The notes beneath the pieces were generated by a model. It ran no database searches, had not been told where the DNA came from, and saw only the letters and a program-made list of their open reading frames with translations. Made by a program: the position numbers and the translations under genes. Positions 26,599 through 36,900 of a DNA stretch of 64,000 nt are shown in pieces. Numbering within the stretch: position 1 is the first letter of the stretch; each line of letters starts with the position of its first letter. This DNA is from Bacteroidales bacterium (GTDB lineage Bacteria; Bacteroidota; Bacteroidia; Bacteroidales; Muribaculaceae). The stretch covers positions 124,001 to 188,000 of the forward strand of contig SUXJ01000002.1 in the NCBI GenBank assembly GCA_015061005.1, read 5' to 3'.

Positions 26599-29415
26599 CT
26601 ATAAAATTTCACCTGAATCCGATTCAGTCACAGGGTTGGTTGAGTGCCATGTATCTAATCTATCATAAACTCTGTAGGAATGCAAATTCAAGCTGCTCTC
26701 GCCATCGTTTTCTTCAGGTGTAATTTTAGAGTCAATCACGGTAGGAGAACCTTTTGTATAGACAAAACGTCCTTGATTCACTTCCTGAAACTCATCTCTC
26801 AAAGCATCAATAATCAAATCTCCGGCAGAACTTGGTGAGGCATCTGCCGTAACAATAAGTTCATATTTCGCTCGTGTAAAAGCAACGTACATTACATTTA
26901 GTTGATCCAGAAATTGCTCCTCACATAGCTTATCATACTGGTCTGAAAACAAAGTCTTTTTTAGTCCGGAACCGGAATTCAATGGGAAATAACTCGGTGT
27001 TTCACACTTTAAGTCCAATTTATCAAATATCTCAGAGGAGGAGAACCAACGATAATTGTTATCGTTATCTAACTTATCTCCATATAACGGAACGTGGACA
27101 CAATCAAATTCCAATCCCTTTGCTTTATGAATTGTCATTACCCTAATGGCATCTGAATCTGCAGGCAAACCGATTGCAGCCTTTTCATCATGTTGTTCAT
27201 CCCATAATTTCAAGAAGCCATGTATCGTAGGACTATTATTTCTGCAATACTCTACGACTAAATCTTGAAAAGCACTGATATATTGCGCCTCGGTAATCCT
27301 AAGATTATCATCGGGTAGGCGTTGAATTAGTTCCTCAACGACTTCAAAAACTGAACGACCGCGAGTTCTAACTCTCCACTCAATATCTTCTTTACTATTA
27401 CGCGCTGCAAGGTGTTGCTTTTGATCAAACTCGTTTAATATTGCTTCAACCGCAGCAAAGCCTGTAACACCTTGAGAGTTAAGTTTATGAAGTTCATCAC
27501 GTAGCCAATCCATTTCATGCTCCGTTGTTTTGGGTAAACCGGTTTTCTTACTTACAGGTATCAACTTAGAATCTTGCTGAACGCGGTCGAGCAATCTAAG
27601 CTGTGAAATGATATAACCGACAGCCTTAGACGCAGAAACGTACAAGGCTTCATCTGAAACGACTTGCACTCCTGCCAAAATTTCTCCGGAGGCACCGGCA
27701 GCTAAGAGAGCATCTATAACTTGCTTTGCATGCTTTCTCTTTCTTACCAATACGCATATTTTACCGGGACTATAGCCAGAGTCAAGTTGTCGACGAATAT
27801 GCTGAATCATTCTATGTGACACATTCTCATTAAATTGTTTTGTCACACATATATCAACATATCCGGACTCCTCATTATAAGGAATCTGTGACACATGCTC
27901 ATAGGAATGGATATTACGCCTTTGTGCAATTTTATTAAAAAGCATGTTATTAAATTGCACAACATCTGTGCTACTTCGCCTATTTGCTTTAAGCTCAGGT
28001 AAACTTATAATGTCTTTAAATAAAACATCTTCTTCTAATTCAGTATCAAGCAGCTCGGGATATGAGTTTCTGAATCGATAAATACATTGCTTCACATCGC
28101 CGATAATCATATTATCGTTTCCATTACCTATACTATTGGCAATGAGTGGATACAAATTCTTCCATTGAAGCAATGAAGTATCCTGAAATTCATCAATTAG
28201 ATAATTATGAAGCCGCTGCCCCGTGCGCTCATAAATAAACGGCGTATCACTATCTGCAATAATTTCATTAAGTATAGTATTTGTATCACTCAGCAAAATA
28301 GTGTTCATGTGAATCTTCATGCGTGCGGCAATGTCAAGCACTTCACGAAACAACCCCAAGTAAAACATTTGGTCCTTCATGACATCTACCGTGTGGAGCA
28401 TACGGACCTGTGACACTAATGTCTCAAACAGATTTCGAAGATCATTCGTATAGCCGTTCTTCTTCAATAGACCATCTTCACAGTCTCTTTCGCCCGTAAA
28501 ATATAGTGCGTTTGTTGATGTTAACTCATCATATTCATCTGCGGCTATCCTATCAAGCATTTTAACAGCATTTGCCTTTAATGAATCTCCTGCACGGCTT
28601 TTAATATCACCGACAACACGCCTGATATCTTCATGTAATTGTACCCTACACAAAGTTAACTGCTCGGATAAGCAATCAATAGCGCATGGATTATCCATAA
28701 ATGGCTGTAATTCATCCTTAAACGCTTGATACCTCTCGTCAGATAACTTGGAAATGAAATCCGATAGATTTGAACGAAGATGGCTATTATTGTCAAATAT
28801 TTTGATTTCAGAAGCATTAGATGCCTGCGATACGAGCAAATCCTTCACCCATTCACGAATCATCTTCACTCGCGAGCAGTCATACTTGGTGGTAGTGCGT
28901 ACACCGCAAATCATAGAAAGGGTATCAGCAATAGCCATTTCTATCATCTGCTTACTATCAACCATTAATTCATAATTACCGCCTAAATCGGCCTCATAAG
29001 CAAATGATCTTAATATTTTCTGAAAAAACGCATCAATTGTACTGACTTGCATCTCACCAAAGTCAAACAACAATTGAGTTAATGCTTCACGGGCACAATC
29101 TGCAAGTTTGTCAGCGGTAGCACCGGTTAATTTCAATATATCTTCCCTCAGTTTAGACTCTCGATTTGAATCTGATAAGCAGTATAACTCATGAATGATG
29201 CGCTGTTTCATTTCCTCCGTTGCCTTATTGGTAAAGGTAATTGCGAGAATCTCTCGATGCACCTTTCTCTCCTCGCTTGTATATAGACTAATAGTCCCCT
29301 TTTCGTCTATACGCTTACCCAACAAGAAACAAATATATCTGAGCGCTAACTGATGTGTCTTGCCCGAACCGGCTGAAGCCTTGAAAACTTCAATTTGAGG
29401 GCTTACTGTATTCAT
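26599..29415 (-). CDS. UvrD/Rep-type helicase (AddA/RecB-like) lacking a C-terminal nuclease
   Basis: A superfamily 1 DNA helicase of 938 residues. Walker A is ASAGSGKTHQLALRY near the N-terminus, motif II is IDEFQDTSLLQW, motif V TIHKAKGLEFDCVHVP and motif VI NVMYVAFTRAKYELIV. Bacteroidetes relatives I know of are about 100 residues longer and end in a PD-(D/E)XK nuclease domain with a DYK motif; here the protein stops about 80 residues after motif VI with none. No AddB partner is adjacent. It starts with an ATGA overlap with the SUI1 gene. Role in recombination repair is likely; nuclease activity is doubtful. Confidence 0.85.
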   Translation of the reverse strand: MNTVSPQIEVFKASAGSGKTHQLALRYICFLLGKRIDEKGTISLYTSEERKVHREILAITFTNKATEEMKQRIIHELYCLSDSNRESKLREDILKLTGATADKLADCAREALTQLLFDFGEMQVSTIDAFFQKILRSFAYEADLGGNYELMVDSKQMIEMAIADTLSMICGVRTTTKYDCSRVKMIREWVKDLLVSQASNASEIKIFDNNSHLRSNLSDFISKLSDERYQAFKDELQPFMDNPCAIDCLSEQLTLCRVQLHEDIRRVVGDIKSRAGDSLKANAVKMLDRIAADEYDELTSTNALYFTGERDCEDGLLKKNGYTNDLRNLFETLVSQVRMLHTVDVMKDQMFYLGLFREVLDIAARMKIHMNTILLSDTNTILNEIIADSDTPFIYERTGQRLHNYLIDEFQDTSLLQWKNLYPLIANSIGNGNDNMIIGDVKQCIYRFRNSYPELLDTELEEDVLFKDIISLPELKANRRSSTDVVQFNNMLFNKIAQRRNIHSYEHVSQIPYNEESGYVDICVTKQFNENVSHRMIQHIRRQLDSGYSPGKICVLVRKRKHAKQVIDALLAAGASGEILAGVQVVSDEALYVSASKAVGYIISQLRLLDRVQQDSKLIPVSKKTGLPKTTEHEMDWLRDELHKLNSQGVTGFAAVEAILNEFDQKQHLAARNSKEDIEWRVRTRGRSVFEVVEELIQRLPDDNLRITEAQYISAFQDLVVEYCRNNSPTIHGFLKLWDEQHDEKAAIGLPADSDAIRVMTIHKAKGLEFDCVHVPLYGDKLDNDNNYRWFSSSEIFDKLDLKCETPSYFPLNSGSGLKKTLFSDQYDKLCEEQFLDQLNVMYVAFTRAKYELIVTADASPSSAGDLIIDALRDEFQEVNQGRFVYTKGSPTVIDSKITPEENDGESSLNLHSYRVYDRLDTWHSTNPVTESDSGEIL

Positions 29416-29747
29416 ACTGTATATCCTAATGAAGTAAGTAATCTTCTCACGTCTTGGCGTCGGTCACCTTGTATCAGAATCTCTCCACCTCGAGCAGAAC
29501 CTCCGGTGCCAAGGGTCGATTTAATTTTTTTTGCGAGCAAATCAAGGTCATTAGGAGCAATGGTAAATCCACTTATTATTGTAGCGGTTTTACCGCTACG
29601 TCCTTTTTTTTCTATGGATATTACCAGTTTTCCTCTCTGGTCCTCCTTATGTTTATCGTCAACGACTTCTTTTGCACCTTGTTCCCCATCGGGTAAGGTG
29701 CCTGAATTTAATAACGCTGCTAGTGAATCCTGCCAATTATTGTTCAT
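29412..29747 (-). CDS. SUI1/eIF1-family translation factor (YciH-like)
   Basis: An 111-residue small basic protein with the SUI1 fold: GKLVISIEKKGRSGKTATIISGF, then DLDLLAKKIKSTLGTGGSARGGEILIQGDRRQDVRRLLTSLGY, a near-classical SUI1 C-terminal motif. Bacterial homologues (YciH) may tune initiation fidelity. I choose ATG 29747 (MNNNWQDSL); two closely spaced ATGs upstream (29753, 29756) are alternatives. It overlaps the upstream gene by 11 bases and the helicase by four. Confidence 0.88.
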   Translation of the reverse strand: MNNNWQDSLAALLNSGTLPDGEQGAKEVVDDKHKEDQRGKLVISIEKKGRSGKTATIISGFTIAPNDLDLLAKKIKSTLGTGGSARGGEILIQGDRRQDVRRLLTSLGYTV

Positions 29748-30183
29748 ATTCATCATCGTAATCAAAAGTGCTACACTCTCGCAACTGAATTTGATTGCGT
29801 AACTGCACAAGCAAATGAGCGGAGTTATAATCTTCGGGACCAAGCATTTCAAAATACTTTTGTGTACCAATCGAATCCTTCATCAATGCCTTCTCATAAA
29901 ATGTCATCGCTTGCGCTGCATAATCACTTCCATCAGCTACACCTTCAGAAAGTTTCATCAACGAAATCGCTATGATGCACAAATCTTGCACAGAAGATAC
30001 TGATGTGTCAAAGTCTTCCGACACAACTTTATTAGCATGGCGTTGCGCCGAAGATAAATCATTTTTTATTAATGATTCTGAGAGATCACGTGCCGCCTTA
30101 TTTACCGGCGACACCGGATTACAAGCCCAAGCAACAATAAGCAGAGCAAGAATTAGCAATATGACGTACTTTGGATGAAACAT
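29737..30183 (-). CDS. Small membrane-anchored or lipoprotein-like protein of unknown function
   Basis: 148 residues from the ATG at 30183 (an upstream in-frame TTG is rejected because a -7 box sits there). A hydrophobic N-terminus (YVILLILALLIVAWACNP) ends in a cysteine at residue 21, but the residues before it (A-W-A-C) are a poor lipobox, so it may be either a lipoprotein or a membrane-anchored protein. The rest is helical and TPR-like in tone (SLIKNDLSSAQRHANKVV, AAQAMTFYEKALMKD) and ends in an acidic tail. Not recognised beyond that. Confidence 0.65.
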   Translation of the reverse strand: MFHPKYVILLILALLIVAWACNPVSPVNKAARDLSESLIKNDLSSAQRHANKVVSEDFDTSVSSVQDLCIIAISLMKLSEGVADGSDYAAQAMTFYEKALMKDSIGTQKYFEMLGPEDYNSAHLLVQLRNQIQLRECSTFDYDDEYEQ

Positions 30184-30186
30184 ACG

Positions 30187-30194
30187 CAAATTTA
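30187..30194 (-). promoter_or_regulatory. -7 box directly in front of the start codon at 30183
   Basis: Minus-strand TAAATTTG is followed by CGT and then ATG, so transcription from it would begin at the start codon. No -33 TTTG is seen at 19-21 bases. Confidence 0.4.
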
Positions 30195-31337
30195 CTCATT
30201 TTTTTTGATATTCCGTGATAGAAATAAAAGAACTTGCTGCTTTGGATAAATTGTAGTAGCTATCAATCTAATATCGGAGGATTCTTGAACCTTCAGTTTG
30301 GTTCTGAGCTGGTCTGCAGTTATCGGCAAATTTCTAACTGCAACCGATGCATGTATTTTCTCTTTGGCGAGCCTACGCATATTTGACGAGCTATATGCCT
30401 CAACACGTTCAACATAATAGACGTTTCCCGGGAATGACGATCGGGGATTCAACCATAAAAAGGTATCGGGATGCAGTTGTGTCCCCGACAATAATCCTCG
30501 TGGCATACATTTCATTACAGCCGGCCACGGTTCGCCAACAAAATCCCCTACTTGCACATTAACTGCATAATCGGATTCAGGCAACAAACCGGGCGTCAAA
30601 TCTACTGAATGCCCCCCGATTGTGTCCGCCACAATCCTTACCGGTCCGTCATAACCTCTTTCCAATTCAAACAGCAATTCCTTGCATTCAGACTTAGTGC
30701 CAACAGAATGCACGACTTTTATCCCTGGCAACTCAGTTATAGATTTTGTAATATCGAGCATAGGAGATGCCTTTATAATCAAGCGTGGAGCAATCCGAAA
30801 GATTTGAGGAATTAATTTGGCAACATCGGGGCGACATTGGGTAATGGAATATAGACGACTACCATCATCTGCGCGCCGCGCAGGGTCAATAAATGCCACA
30901 TCAAACTTAGTATCAGAGTTATCATTGAGCCATTGACGACAATCTGCGCATTCAACCCTGACATTCTTATACTTTAGAACCGATGAATTATGAGTCACGG
31001 CATCGGCAACTATAGGGTCTATATCAATGCACAGGACTTCATCTGCCTTCTTTGCAAAATGAAATGCGTCTATAGCTAATCCGCAGGTCAAATCGACCAC
31101 TCTTGAACCCCCATTGATTAGCGAGGCATGAAACTCAGCCAACGCATCAGAGGTACACTGCTCTACACTAAGCGAGGTAGGGAATCTAAACTCAGTACAC
31201 AATAATGTCGTCGCAAGCTTTTTAGAAGCTTTGCGACGACATTCATCTTGTAAAATTTTATCAAGTTCATCGGGATTACCGCCGGCTCGCAAAATGCGCA
31301 TCGCAGCATCGTCCCTTCGCTTGTGATTATTCATCAA
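30192..31337 (-). CDS. SAM-dependent methyltransferase with THUMP-like C-terminal domain
   Basis: A 381-residue protein. The N-terminal part (LRAGGNPDELDKILQDECRRKASKKL) is helical; the Rossmann SAM site is SRVVDLTCGLAIDAFHFAK with acidic DIDP after it, and the motif IV region reads VAFIDPARR. The C-terminal part (RNLPITADQLRTKLKVQESSDIRLIATT) matches the THUMP-like domain of this Bacteroidetes family. An RNA target is likely but unknown. Its start abuts the prs stop. Confidence 0.8.
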   Translation of the reverse strand: MMNNHKRRDDAAMRILRAGGNPDELDKILQDECRRKASKKLATTLLCTEFRFPTSLSVEQCTSDALAEFHASLINGGSRVVDLTCGLAIDAFHFAKKADEVLCIDIDPIVADAVTHNSSVLKYKNVRVECADCRQWLNDNSDTKFDVAFIDPARRADDGSRLYSITQCRPDVAKLIPQIFRIAPRLIIKASPMLDITKSITELPGIKVVHSVGTKSECKELLFELERGYDGPVRIVADTIGGHSVDLTPGLLPESDYAVNVQVGDFVGEPWPAVMKCMPRGLLSGTQLHPDTFLWLNPRSSFPGNVYYVERVEAYSSSNMRRLAKEKIHASVAVRNLPITADQLRTKLKVQESSDIRLIATTIYPKQQVLLFLSRNIKKNE

Positions 31338-32279
31338 TTAGAAAACGTAGTGAGAGGATATTGATTCATTGGAGTGAACTCGGCGGATAGTATCTGCAAA
31401 TAAATGAGCTACGGTTAGCACTGTTGCCTTTTTGCACTCTTTGGTCAGAGGTATAGAGTTCGTAAACATCATCTCAGTCAGAGCACATGTGTCGATTCGT
31501 TCGCTGGCAGGGTCACTCATAATTGCATGTGAACATAGCGCTCTAACACTCTGCGCGCCACATTCTTTCATCAAGTCAGCTGCTTTCGTGATAGTTCCGG
31601 CGGTATCAACCATGTCGTCAATTATGATTACATTCTTATCTTTCACATCGCCGATAATCGTCATAGTTTCTATAACGTTAGCCTTGGCTCGCTGTTTGTG
31701 ACAAAGAATTAGAGGGACATTGAAATACTTGGCATACGAGTTGGCTCGCTTTGCTCCACCAACATCTGGCGATGCAATTACAAGTTCTTCGAGTTTAAGG
31801 CTTTCAATGTAAGGAACAAACACGGATGATGCATACAAGTGATCAACAGGGACATCAAAGAAACCTTGAATTTGGTCTGCATGTAAATCCATTGTTATTA
31901 CTCGCGTAACACCTGCCGCACTCAGCAAATCTGCCACTAATTTGGCTGCAATTGAAACACGAGGCTTAGCTTTTCTGTCTTGACGTGCCCAACCAAAATA
32001 AGGAATAACCGCAACAACCGAGCGAGCTGATGCTCGTTTTGCTGCATCAATCATCAGAAGCAACTCCATTAGGTTGTCTGAATTCGGGAAAGTGGACTGC
32101 ACTAAATAGACCTCACAACCGCGGATTGATTCTTCAAACGATACTTCAAACTCGCCGTCGGCAAAACGCTGTATATTCATTTGACCAAGAGGCACACCGA
32201 GATCTTTACAGATTTCTTCGGCCATATAGCGCGACTTTGTTCCAGAAAACACCTTAAATGGTGGGAGTTGAGCATTCAT
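31338..32279 (-). CDS. prs: Ribose-phosphate pyrophosphokinase
   Basis: Makes PRPP from ribose 5-phosphate and ATP, feeding nucleotide, His and Trp synthesis. 313 residues, normal length. Motifs: FADGEFEVSFEESIRG near residue 40, the ATP-site YFGWARQDRKAKPR, the flexible-loop and metal DLHADQIQGFFDVPVDHL, and the PRPP loop NVIIIDDMVDTAGTI. The upp gene near 59 kb uses PRPP for uracil salvage. It is followed on the minus strand by the THUMP-like methyltransferase and preceded by tRNA-Leu. Confidence 0.97.
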   Translation of the reverse strand: MNAQLPPFKVFSGTKSRYMAEEICKDLGVPLGQMNIQRFADGEFEVSFEESIRGCEVYLVQSTFPNSDNLMELLLMIDAAKRASARSVVAVIPYFGWARQDRKAKPRVSIAAKLVADLLSAAGVTRVITMDLHADQIQGFFDVPVDHLYASSVFVPYIESLKLEELVIASPDVGGAKRANSYAKYFNVPLILCHKQRAKANVIETMTIIGDVKDKNVIIIDDMVDTAGTITKAADLMKECGAQSVRALCSHAIMSDPASERIDTCALTEMMFTNSIPLTKECKKATVLTVAHLFADTIRRVHSNESISSHYVF

Positions 32280-32328
32280 TGTGCTGTATATTTTATATGT
32301 GTTATGATTTGGCTGATTACTTCGTTTG

Positions 32329-32409
32329 TGCGCACGGGGGGACTCGAACCCCCACGGATCACTCCACCAGATCCTAAGTCTGGCGCGGCTGCCATTACGC
32401 CACGTGCGC
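32329..32409 (-). tRNA. tRNA-Leu (anticodon UAG)
   Basis: Read on the minus strand, acceptor GCGCACG (32409-32403) pairs with CGTGCGC at the 3' end, followed by discriminator A and no encoded CCA. The anticodon stem CCAGA/TCTGG encloses loop CTTAGGA with anticodon TAG. A long variable arm and GGTTCGAGTCC T-loop region fit a class II leucine tRNA. About 81 bases. Confidence 0.93.
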
Positions 32410-32432
32410 TTGACTTTTCATTAATTCCGGTG

Positions 32433-32464
32433 CAAATTTACCACTTTATCTCAACGTATGCAAA
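32433..32464 (-). promoter_or_regulatory. Promoter of tRNA-Leu
   Basis: Minus strand: TTTG at 32464-32461, 20-base spacer, TAAATTTG at 32440-32433; full consensus about 23 bases before the mature tRNA end. Its -33 box overlaps the 5' region of the divergent sigma-factor gene. Confidence 0.8.
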
Positions 32465-32474
32465 AAAATTTTAC

Positions 32475-32482
32475 TAACTTTG
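32475..32482 (+). promoter_or_regulatory. -7 box of the sigma-factor operon
   Basis: TAACTTTG ends five bases before an in-frame GTG at 32488. There is no TTTG at -33. It lies 11 bases from the -33 box of the divergent tRNA promoter. Confidence 0.45.
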
Positions 32483-32487
32483 ACATC

Positions 32488-33033
32488 GTGAAAGAAGAAA
32501 ATTTAACATTGGAGAGCCGACTCCGGACTCTTGAAACTCGTAGAGACGCTTTCGCTGAACTGATTAGCAAGTTCAGTGAACCTCTGTATTGGCAAATACG
32601 TCGTTTGGTGATTAATCACGATGACACGGATGACTTGCTACAAAATACTTTCATGAAAGCATGGATATCGTTAGATGCTTTTCGTGGTGATGCTAAATTA
32701 AGCACGTGGCTACATAAAATAGCGCTAAACGAGGCCTTGACATTTCTTGACAAACAAAAAAGACATGCGACTGAAAGAATCGACAATGAATCACATTCGG
32801 TTCATCAGATAGTAGCTGATGAGTGGTTTGACGGCGATGAAGCAGCCGCAGCGTTACGTCACGCCGTGGAATCTCTACCGACAAAACAGCAAATGGTTTT
32901 TAATATGAAGTATTTTGATGAAATGAAATACGAGGAAATCGCAGAAATCACAGGGACGTCTGTAGGCGCCCTAAAGGCCTCCTATCATCTTGCTGTAAAA
33001 AAAATTGAACAAATTCTTCAATCATCCAATTAA
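32488..33033 (+). CDS. RNA polymerase sigma factor, ECF type
   Basis: An alternative sigma-70 family factor of 181 residues. Region 2 is FSEPLYWQIRRLVINHDDTDDLLQNTFMKAWISLDAFRG with STWLHKIALNEALTFL after it; region 4 is LPTKQQMVFNMKYFDEMKYEEIAEITGTSVGALKASYHLAVKKI. I start at GTG 32488 because relatives begin about ten residues before the ESRLR motif and a -7 box covers the region of the alternative ATG at 32458. It leads an operon with a small membrane protein (anti-sigma candidate), a Spy-like protein and an alpha-2-macroglobulin, suggesting envelope-stress control. Confidence 0.88.
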   Translation: MKEENLTLESRLRTLETRRDAFAELISKFSEPLYWQIRRLVINHDDTDDLLQNTFMKAWISLDAFRGDAKLSTWLHKIALNEALTFLDKQKRHATERIDNESHSVHQIVADEWFDGDEAAAALRHAVESLPTKQQMVFNMKYFDEMKYEEIAEITGTSVGALKASYHLAVKKIEQILQSSN

Positions 33034-33059
33034 ACCTTTTTAATACAACATAGTCAATT

Positions 33060-33479
33060 ATGAAAAAAGGGAATATGGACACGAAACTTAATCACTCTCC
33101 GGAAGGCAATTGGCCAAAACGCAATGGTATGACTGTACCAAACGGCTATTTTGAGGACTTTACCACCAAAATGATGGCTAAAATCCCGGAAGAGCCCGTA
33201 GTCATTGAACTCCCCAAACGCACCATGTGGCAGCGAGTAAAACCGTATGTCTATATGGCGGCGTTGTTTGCAGGCGCATATCTCATGCTCGATATTTTCA
33301 ACATAGCATCAGGCCTACGAAACACCTCCGGTGAAAGCACCGTACAAATGCAAAACCTACTCGCTGATATAGTTAATACGAATAACCAACCCTATTTAGA
33401 CGATTATATCTGCATTAGCGATTGCGATGTGCTTGATGCATTATTTGACGAAGGTTACGAAATTCCCGAAATTTACTAA
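33060..33479 (+). CDS. Single-pass membrane protein, candidate anti-sigma factor
   Basis: A 139-residue protein with a cytoplasmic N-terminal part (TVPNGYFEDFTTKMMAKIPEEP, a motif I associate with small proteins encoded after this sigma type in Bacteroidales), one membrane helix (VYMAALFAGAYLMLDIF, about residues 62-80) and a periplasmic tail. Position right after the sigma gene and topology fit an anti-sigma factor, but no zinc-finger HxxxCxxC is present, so this is inference. An ATG at 33075 is an alternative start. Confidence 0.65.
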   Translation: MKKGNMDTKLNHSPEGNWPKRNGMTVPNGYFEDFTTKMMAKIPEEPVVIELPKRTMWQRVKPYVYMAALFAGAYLMLDIFNIASGLRNTSGESTVQMQNLLADIVNTNNQPYLDDYICISDCDVLDALFDEGYEIPEIY

Positions 33480-33493
33480 ATGTCTTTAATATT

Positions 33494-33988
33494 ATGAAGA
33501 AACTGCTTACTATATTCCTTGTGACCATATTAATTGGGGTATCTGCTCCTATGAGTGCTCAAAACAATAAGCAAGGGAAGCTTGACAAAAAAGAATGGCT
33601 TCAGAAAGTAAAGAAATACAAGCATGAATTTCTGACCGTTGAACTTGAACTAAACGAAACGCAAAGTAAGGCATTCTTCGAAGTTTATGACGCTAAGGAA
33701 GAGGAACGCACAAAGTTGGAGCGCTCTTTGCGAAAGTTTGAACGCAGCCTATCTCAAAAAATTAATGACGGCACTGCCACCGATGCTGAACTTGATTCAT
33801 GTATTACCTTGCAATATAAATTTAATGCTGCAATGGCTGAAATTGACAAGAAATACGAATCAGAATTTCGTAAACACCTCACAAAAGTTCAGTTATTCAA
33901 ACTGCCTCATGCCGAGCGAAAATTTATGCGCACTCTAATGGAAAACAGGCAAGCACATCGCAGCTCAAAACCTAACGACATAAAATGA
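33494..33988 (+). CDS. Periplasmic Spy/CpxP-like helical protein
   Basis: A 164-residue exported protein: signal peptide ending APMSAQ, then an all-helical, highly charged mature part. The ELELNETQSKAFFEVYDAKEEERTKLE segment resembles the LTxxQ-type helices of Spy/CpxP chaperones, and the following KRKFERSL- and EFRKHLTKVQ-like helices fit. It probably binds unfolded periplasmic proteins or senses stress. ATGA overlap with the alpha-2-macroglobulin gene. Confidence 0.65.
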   Translation: MKKLLTIFLVTILIGVSAPMSAQNNKQGKLDKKEWLQKVKKYKHEFLTVELELNETQSKAFFEVYDAKEEERTKLERSLRKFERSLSQKINDGTATDAELDSCITLQYKFNAAMAEIDKKYESEFRKHLTKVQLFKLPHAERKFMRTLMENRQAHRSSKPNDIK

Positions 33989-36900
33989 AAAGAAATGTTA
34001 TTATAGCTCTTATAATGTCAGCAATTAACTTTTTATCGGGTTTTGGAGCAACACCTTCAAAACCCGATTTTGCTTATCCTAAAAACGTTAGTGCAAATGC
34101 TCTTAAGGACCTTAACAAAGCCTTAAAAAAACAAAATGGGCCTGCCATAGTCCGTGCTACTTTGAACTATGGCTTGGCTCAAACCGACATAAATCCGGAT
34201 AATGTAGAGCAGTTTACAAACAAAATATCGGAAATCAAGGAATTGGTTAACACGCCTGTCACTATGGCAATGCTTGACTTTGTTTTAGCGGATGTGACCT
34301 CTTCCGATTCATTGGCACTAAACACGCTCACCAAATACCGCGAGATTTTAAGACAGACCTCAGTTGAGGAATGGATTGGCACCATTGATGCCAACCCCCA
34401 ATTCACACCTACCCTATATGATTTTGCCATTCAATCGTTTCTGTCACTGAAATCTAATGACTCCATTCTAATGGATGCCATTGAATTCAATGCACAAAAT
34501 CAATATCCACGCTTTATGCTTGAATTGAGTAAAGCAGAAAATTATGAATCGGTATTATCATTGTATAAGAGATTTAAAGGATTTGATGTTGAGGCTTATG
34601 CATTAAGTGAATTAGCGGATAAAGCAGTCACCATTGCACAGCGTTCTGAAGCATATAATCTTTGCCTTGAATCCAAATCGCCATTATCCGATGTCATAGA
34701 GAGCGCAAAATCTTACTTGACACGTTCCGATGTTCAAATATCATGCCGAAACATTGTAAAACGTAATGATAAGCTGAAAATCAACGTCAAAGCCACATGC
34801 ATAAACGATGTCAGGTTATTGATACGGCAAGACAATAATACGTCAACAAACATAAAAGAGATTGATGTTAAATTCTCAGGAACAGGAGTGTTTGCCAAGG
34901 AAAAAGACATTGAATTAACCTTCCCGGATTACGGAGAATACCTGATAATTCCCACTTATGAGGGTTATAAACCTAACACTACATACGAGATCAAAGTAGT
35001 CGTTACCGATTTCTTGCTGACTCAACAAAAATACCAAAATCAGTGTGAAGTGTACGCTCTTGATGCCGTTAGCGGCGAGTTACAAAACGATGTAGAACTA
35101 CTATATACTCAATATATAACCGGTATTCGCGGCAATGATGTGTATAGTCCGAAACTCTTCAACAACAAGCCTGTGGCTCATGACACGAAACAATGGCACT
35201 CAATGAATTGCTATACTGATAGAGCCATTTATCGCCCCGGTGATGTAGTCCGATTTGCAGCAACATTATTTGAGGTTACGGAACTCAACACAAGATTGGA
35301 CCAATTCTCCAAAGTTACAGCTCAACTCTATAACACAAACCATGAAAAGGTTGATAAGATTAATTTGACGTCAGACAATTATGGAAGAGTAAGCGGCGAA
35401 TTTACCATTCCTAAAGAAGGTCTTAGTGGTGCGTACTCTATCCGGATTTCCGAATATGGCTCCCATCACTTCACTGTTACTGACTATAAAATTCCAACCT
35501 TTGAAGTTGAAATGTCTGCCACTCGATTAGATTCAACCGAGGTTGTGCTTAAAGGCAAGGCAAACGGCTATAACGGATTTCCGATAATAAATGCTCAAGT
35601 CGCCATTGAAGTTTCAAAATTACCGGAATGGGTATGGTATAGGAGCTTTAGGAACTCTGATAGGACTGTAATTGCTACTGATACAATTCAAACACAGTCA
35701 GACGGAACATTCACTGCTCGCATTAAAGCACCGCTAAGCGGTAATCTCATTGCGTCTTGCATCGTAACATCGCCTTCCGGAGAAACACATGAAACATCTT
35801 GTTTTTTGCCAGAATGGCAATATTATATTGACGCGAATATCCCAAAGTATATAGTTGCCGGTAATGCACCTCTTATTTCCATATTCGACAGTGAGGGAAA
35901 TTCGACCGATCGTAAGTTCAAGACTATATTGACTTCATCCGCGCAAGATAAATCATTTGAACCGAATAACAACTGGGACAATATTCCTTCAGGTTCATAT
36001 ACTGCACTTATAAAATCTGATGGTGCCCGAGATTTCATATCACCTACATTCTATATATATCGCCCGACAGATTCAATACCGCCTTTAGAAACACCCTTGT
36101 TTATTCCAAACAGTCACGTATATTCGGGCGAGAAAATCCTTATAGGGACCTCATTTGATAATAGCCATATACTCTATACAATGTGGACTCCTGAAGCCAT
36201 TATTGAACAAAAATGGTTGTCACCGAGTAAGGGTAACTTCTTTTTAGATGTCACTCTACCCGATTCCGTCAATGAAGCAACTCTGACATTCTACACTCTT
36301 CATAACTATGAATTTAGGGAAATGAATGTTGACGTGGTTCGCAGAAATATACCAAGTTCGCTTAACATTTCAATAGAATCGTTCAGAAATAATATAACAC
36401 CCGGCGATGTTGAAACGTGGACTATCACAGTGCACAATGACATTGAAAAGCCGGTGGAATCGGCCGTAATACTTAACCTTTATTCGAAAGCGCTTGATGC
36501 TCTCCAACCTTATCATTTAAATTTTAATCTTCCTTTTACGTACTCATACTATAGGACACTGGACTTGAACCATCCATGGATTGACATTTGCATTTGTAAG
36601 CCGTACATAAGGCATCGCGAGCCAATGACACTTGAAGACCTGAATACTTCATTCGAATTATACGATATGGAATGGCCGCGTAAGTACTATATGCCCTACT
36701 ATAATATGGAAATGATGCCGCGAATGTTGGCGTCTAAAACAGTGGCAAACGATACATCAAATGTTGTGTCACCCGAGTCGTCAATGGAAGAACTCGCCGA
36801 CGGCAATTCAATGGAACCGGAAAATCAAGACAATGATGTCAGAATGCCCGAGGTTCCCGTTGCTCTATGGAATCCGGTTCTTACAACAGACTCAGCAGGT

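Noticed and set aside
26485-26599. Frameshifted continuation of the helicase carrying the missing nuclease domain
   Set aside because: Only about 114 bases lie between the stop and the carA start, and they contain the carA promoter, so no hidden domain fits.
32458-32490. ATG at 32458 as start of the sigma factor
   Set aside because: It would place a -7 box inside the coding region, and the added residues do not fit related factors; GTG 32488 is preferred.
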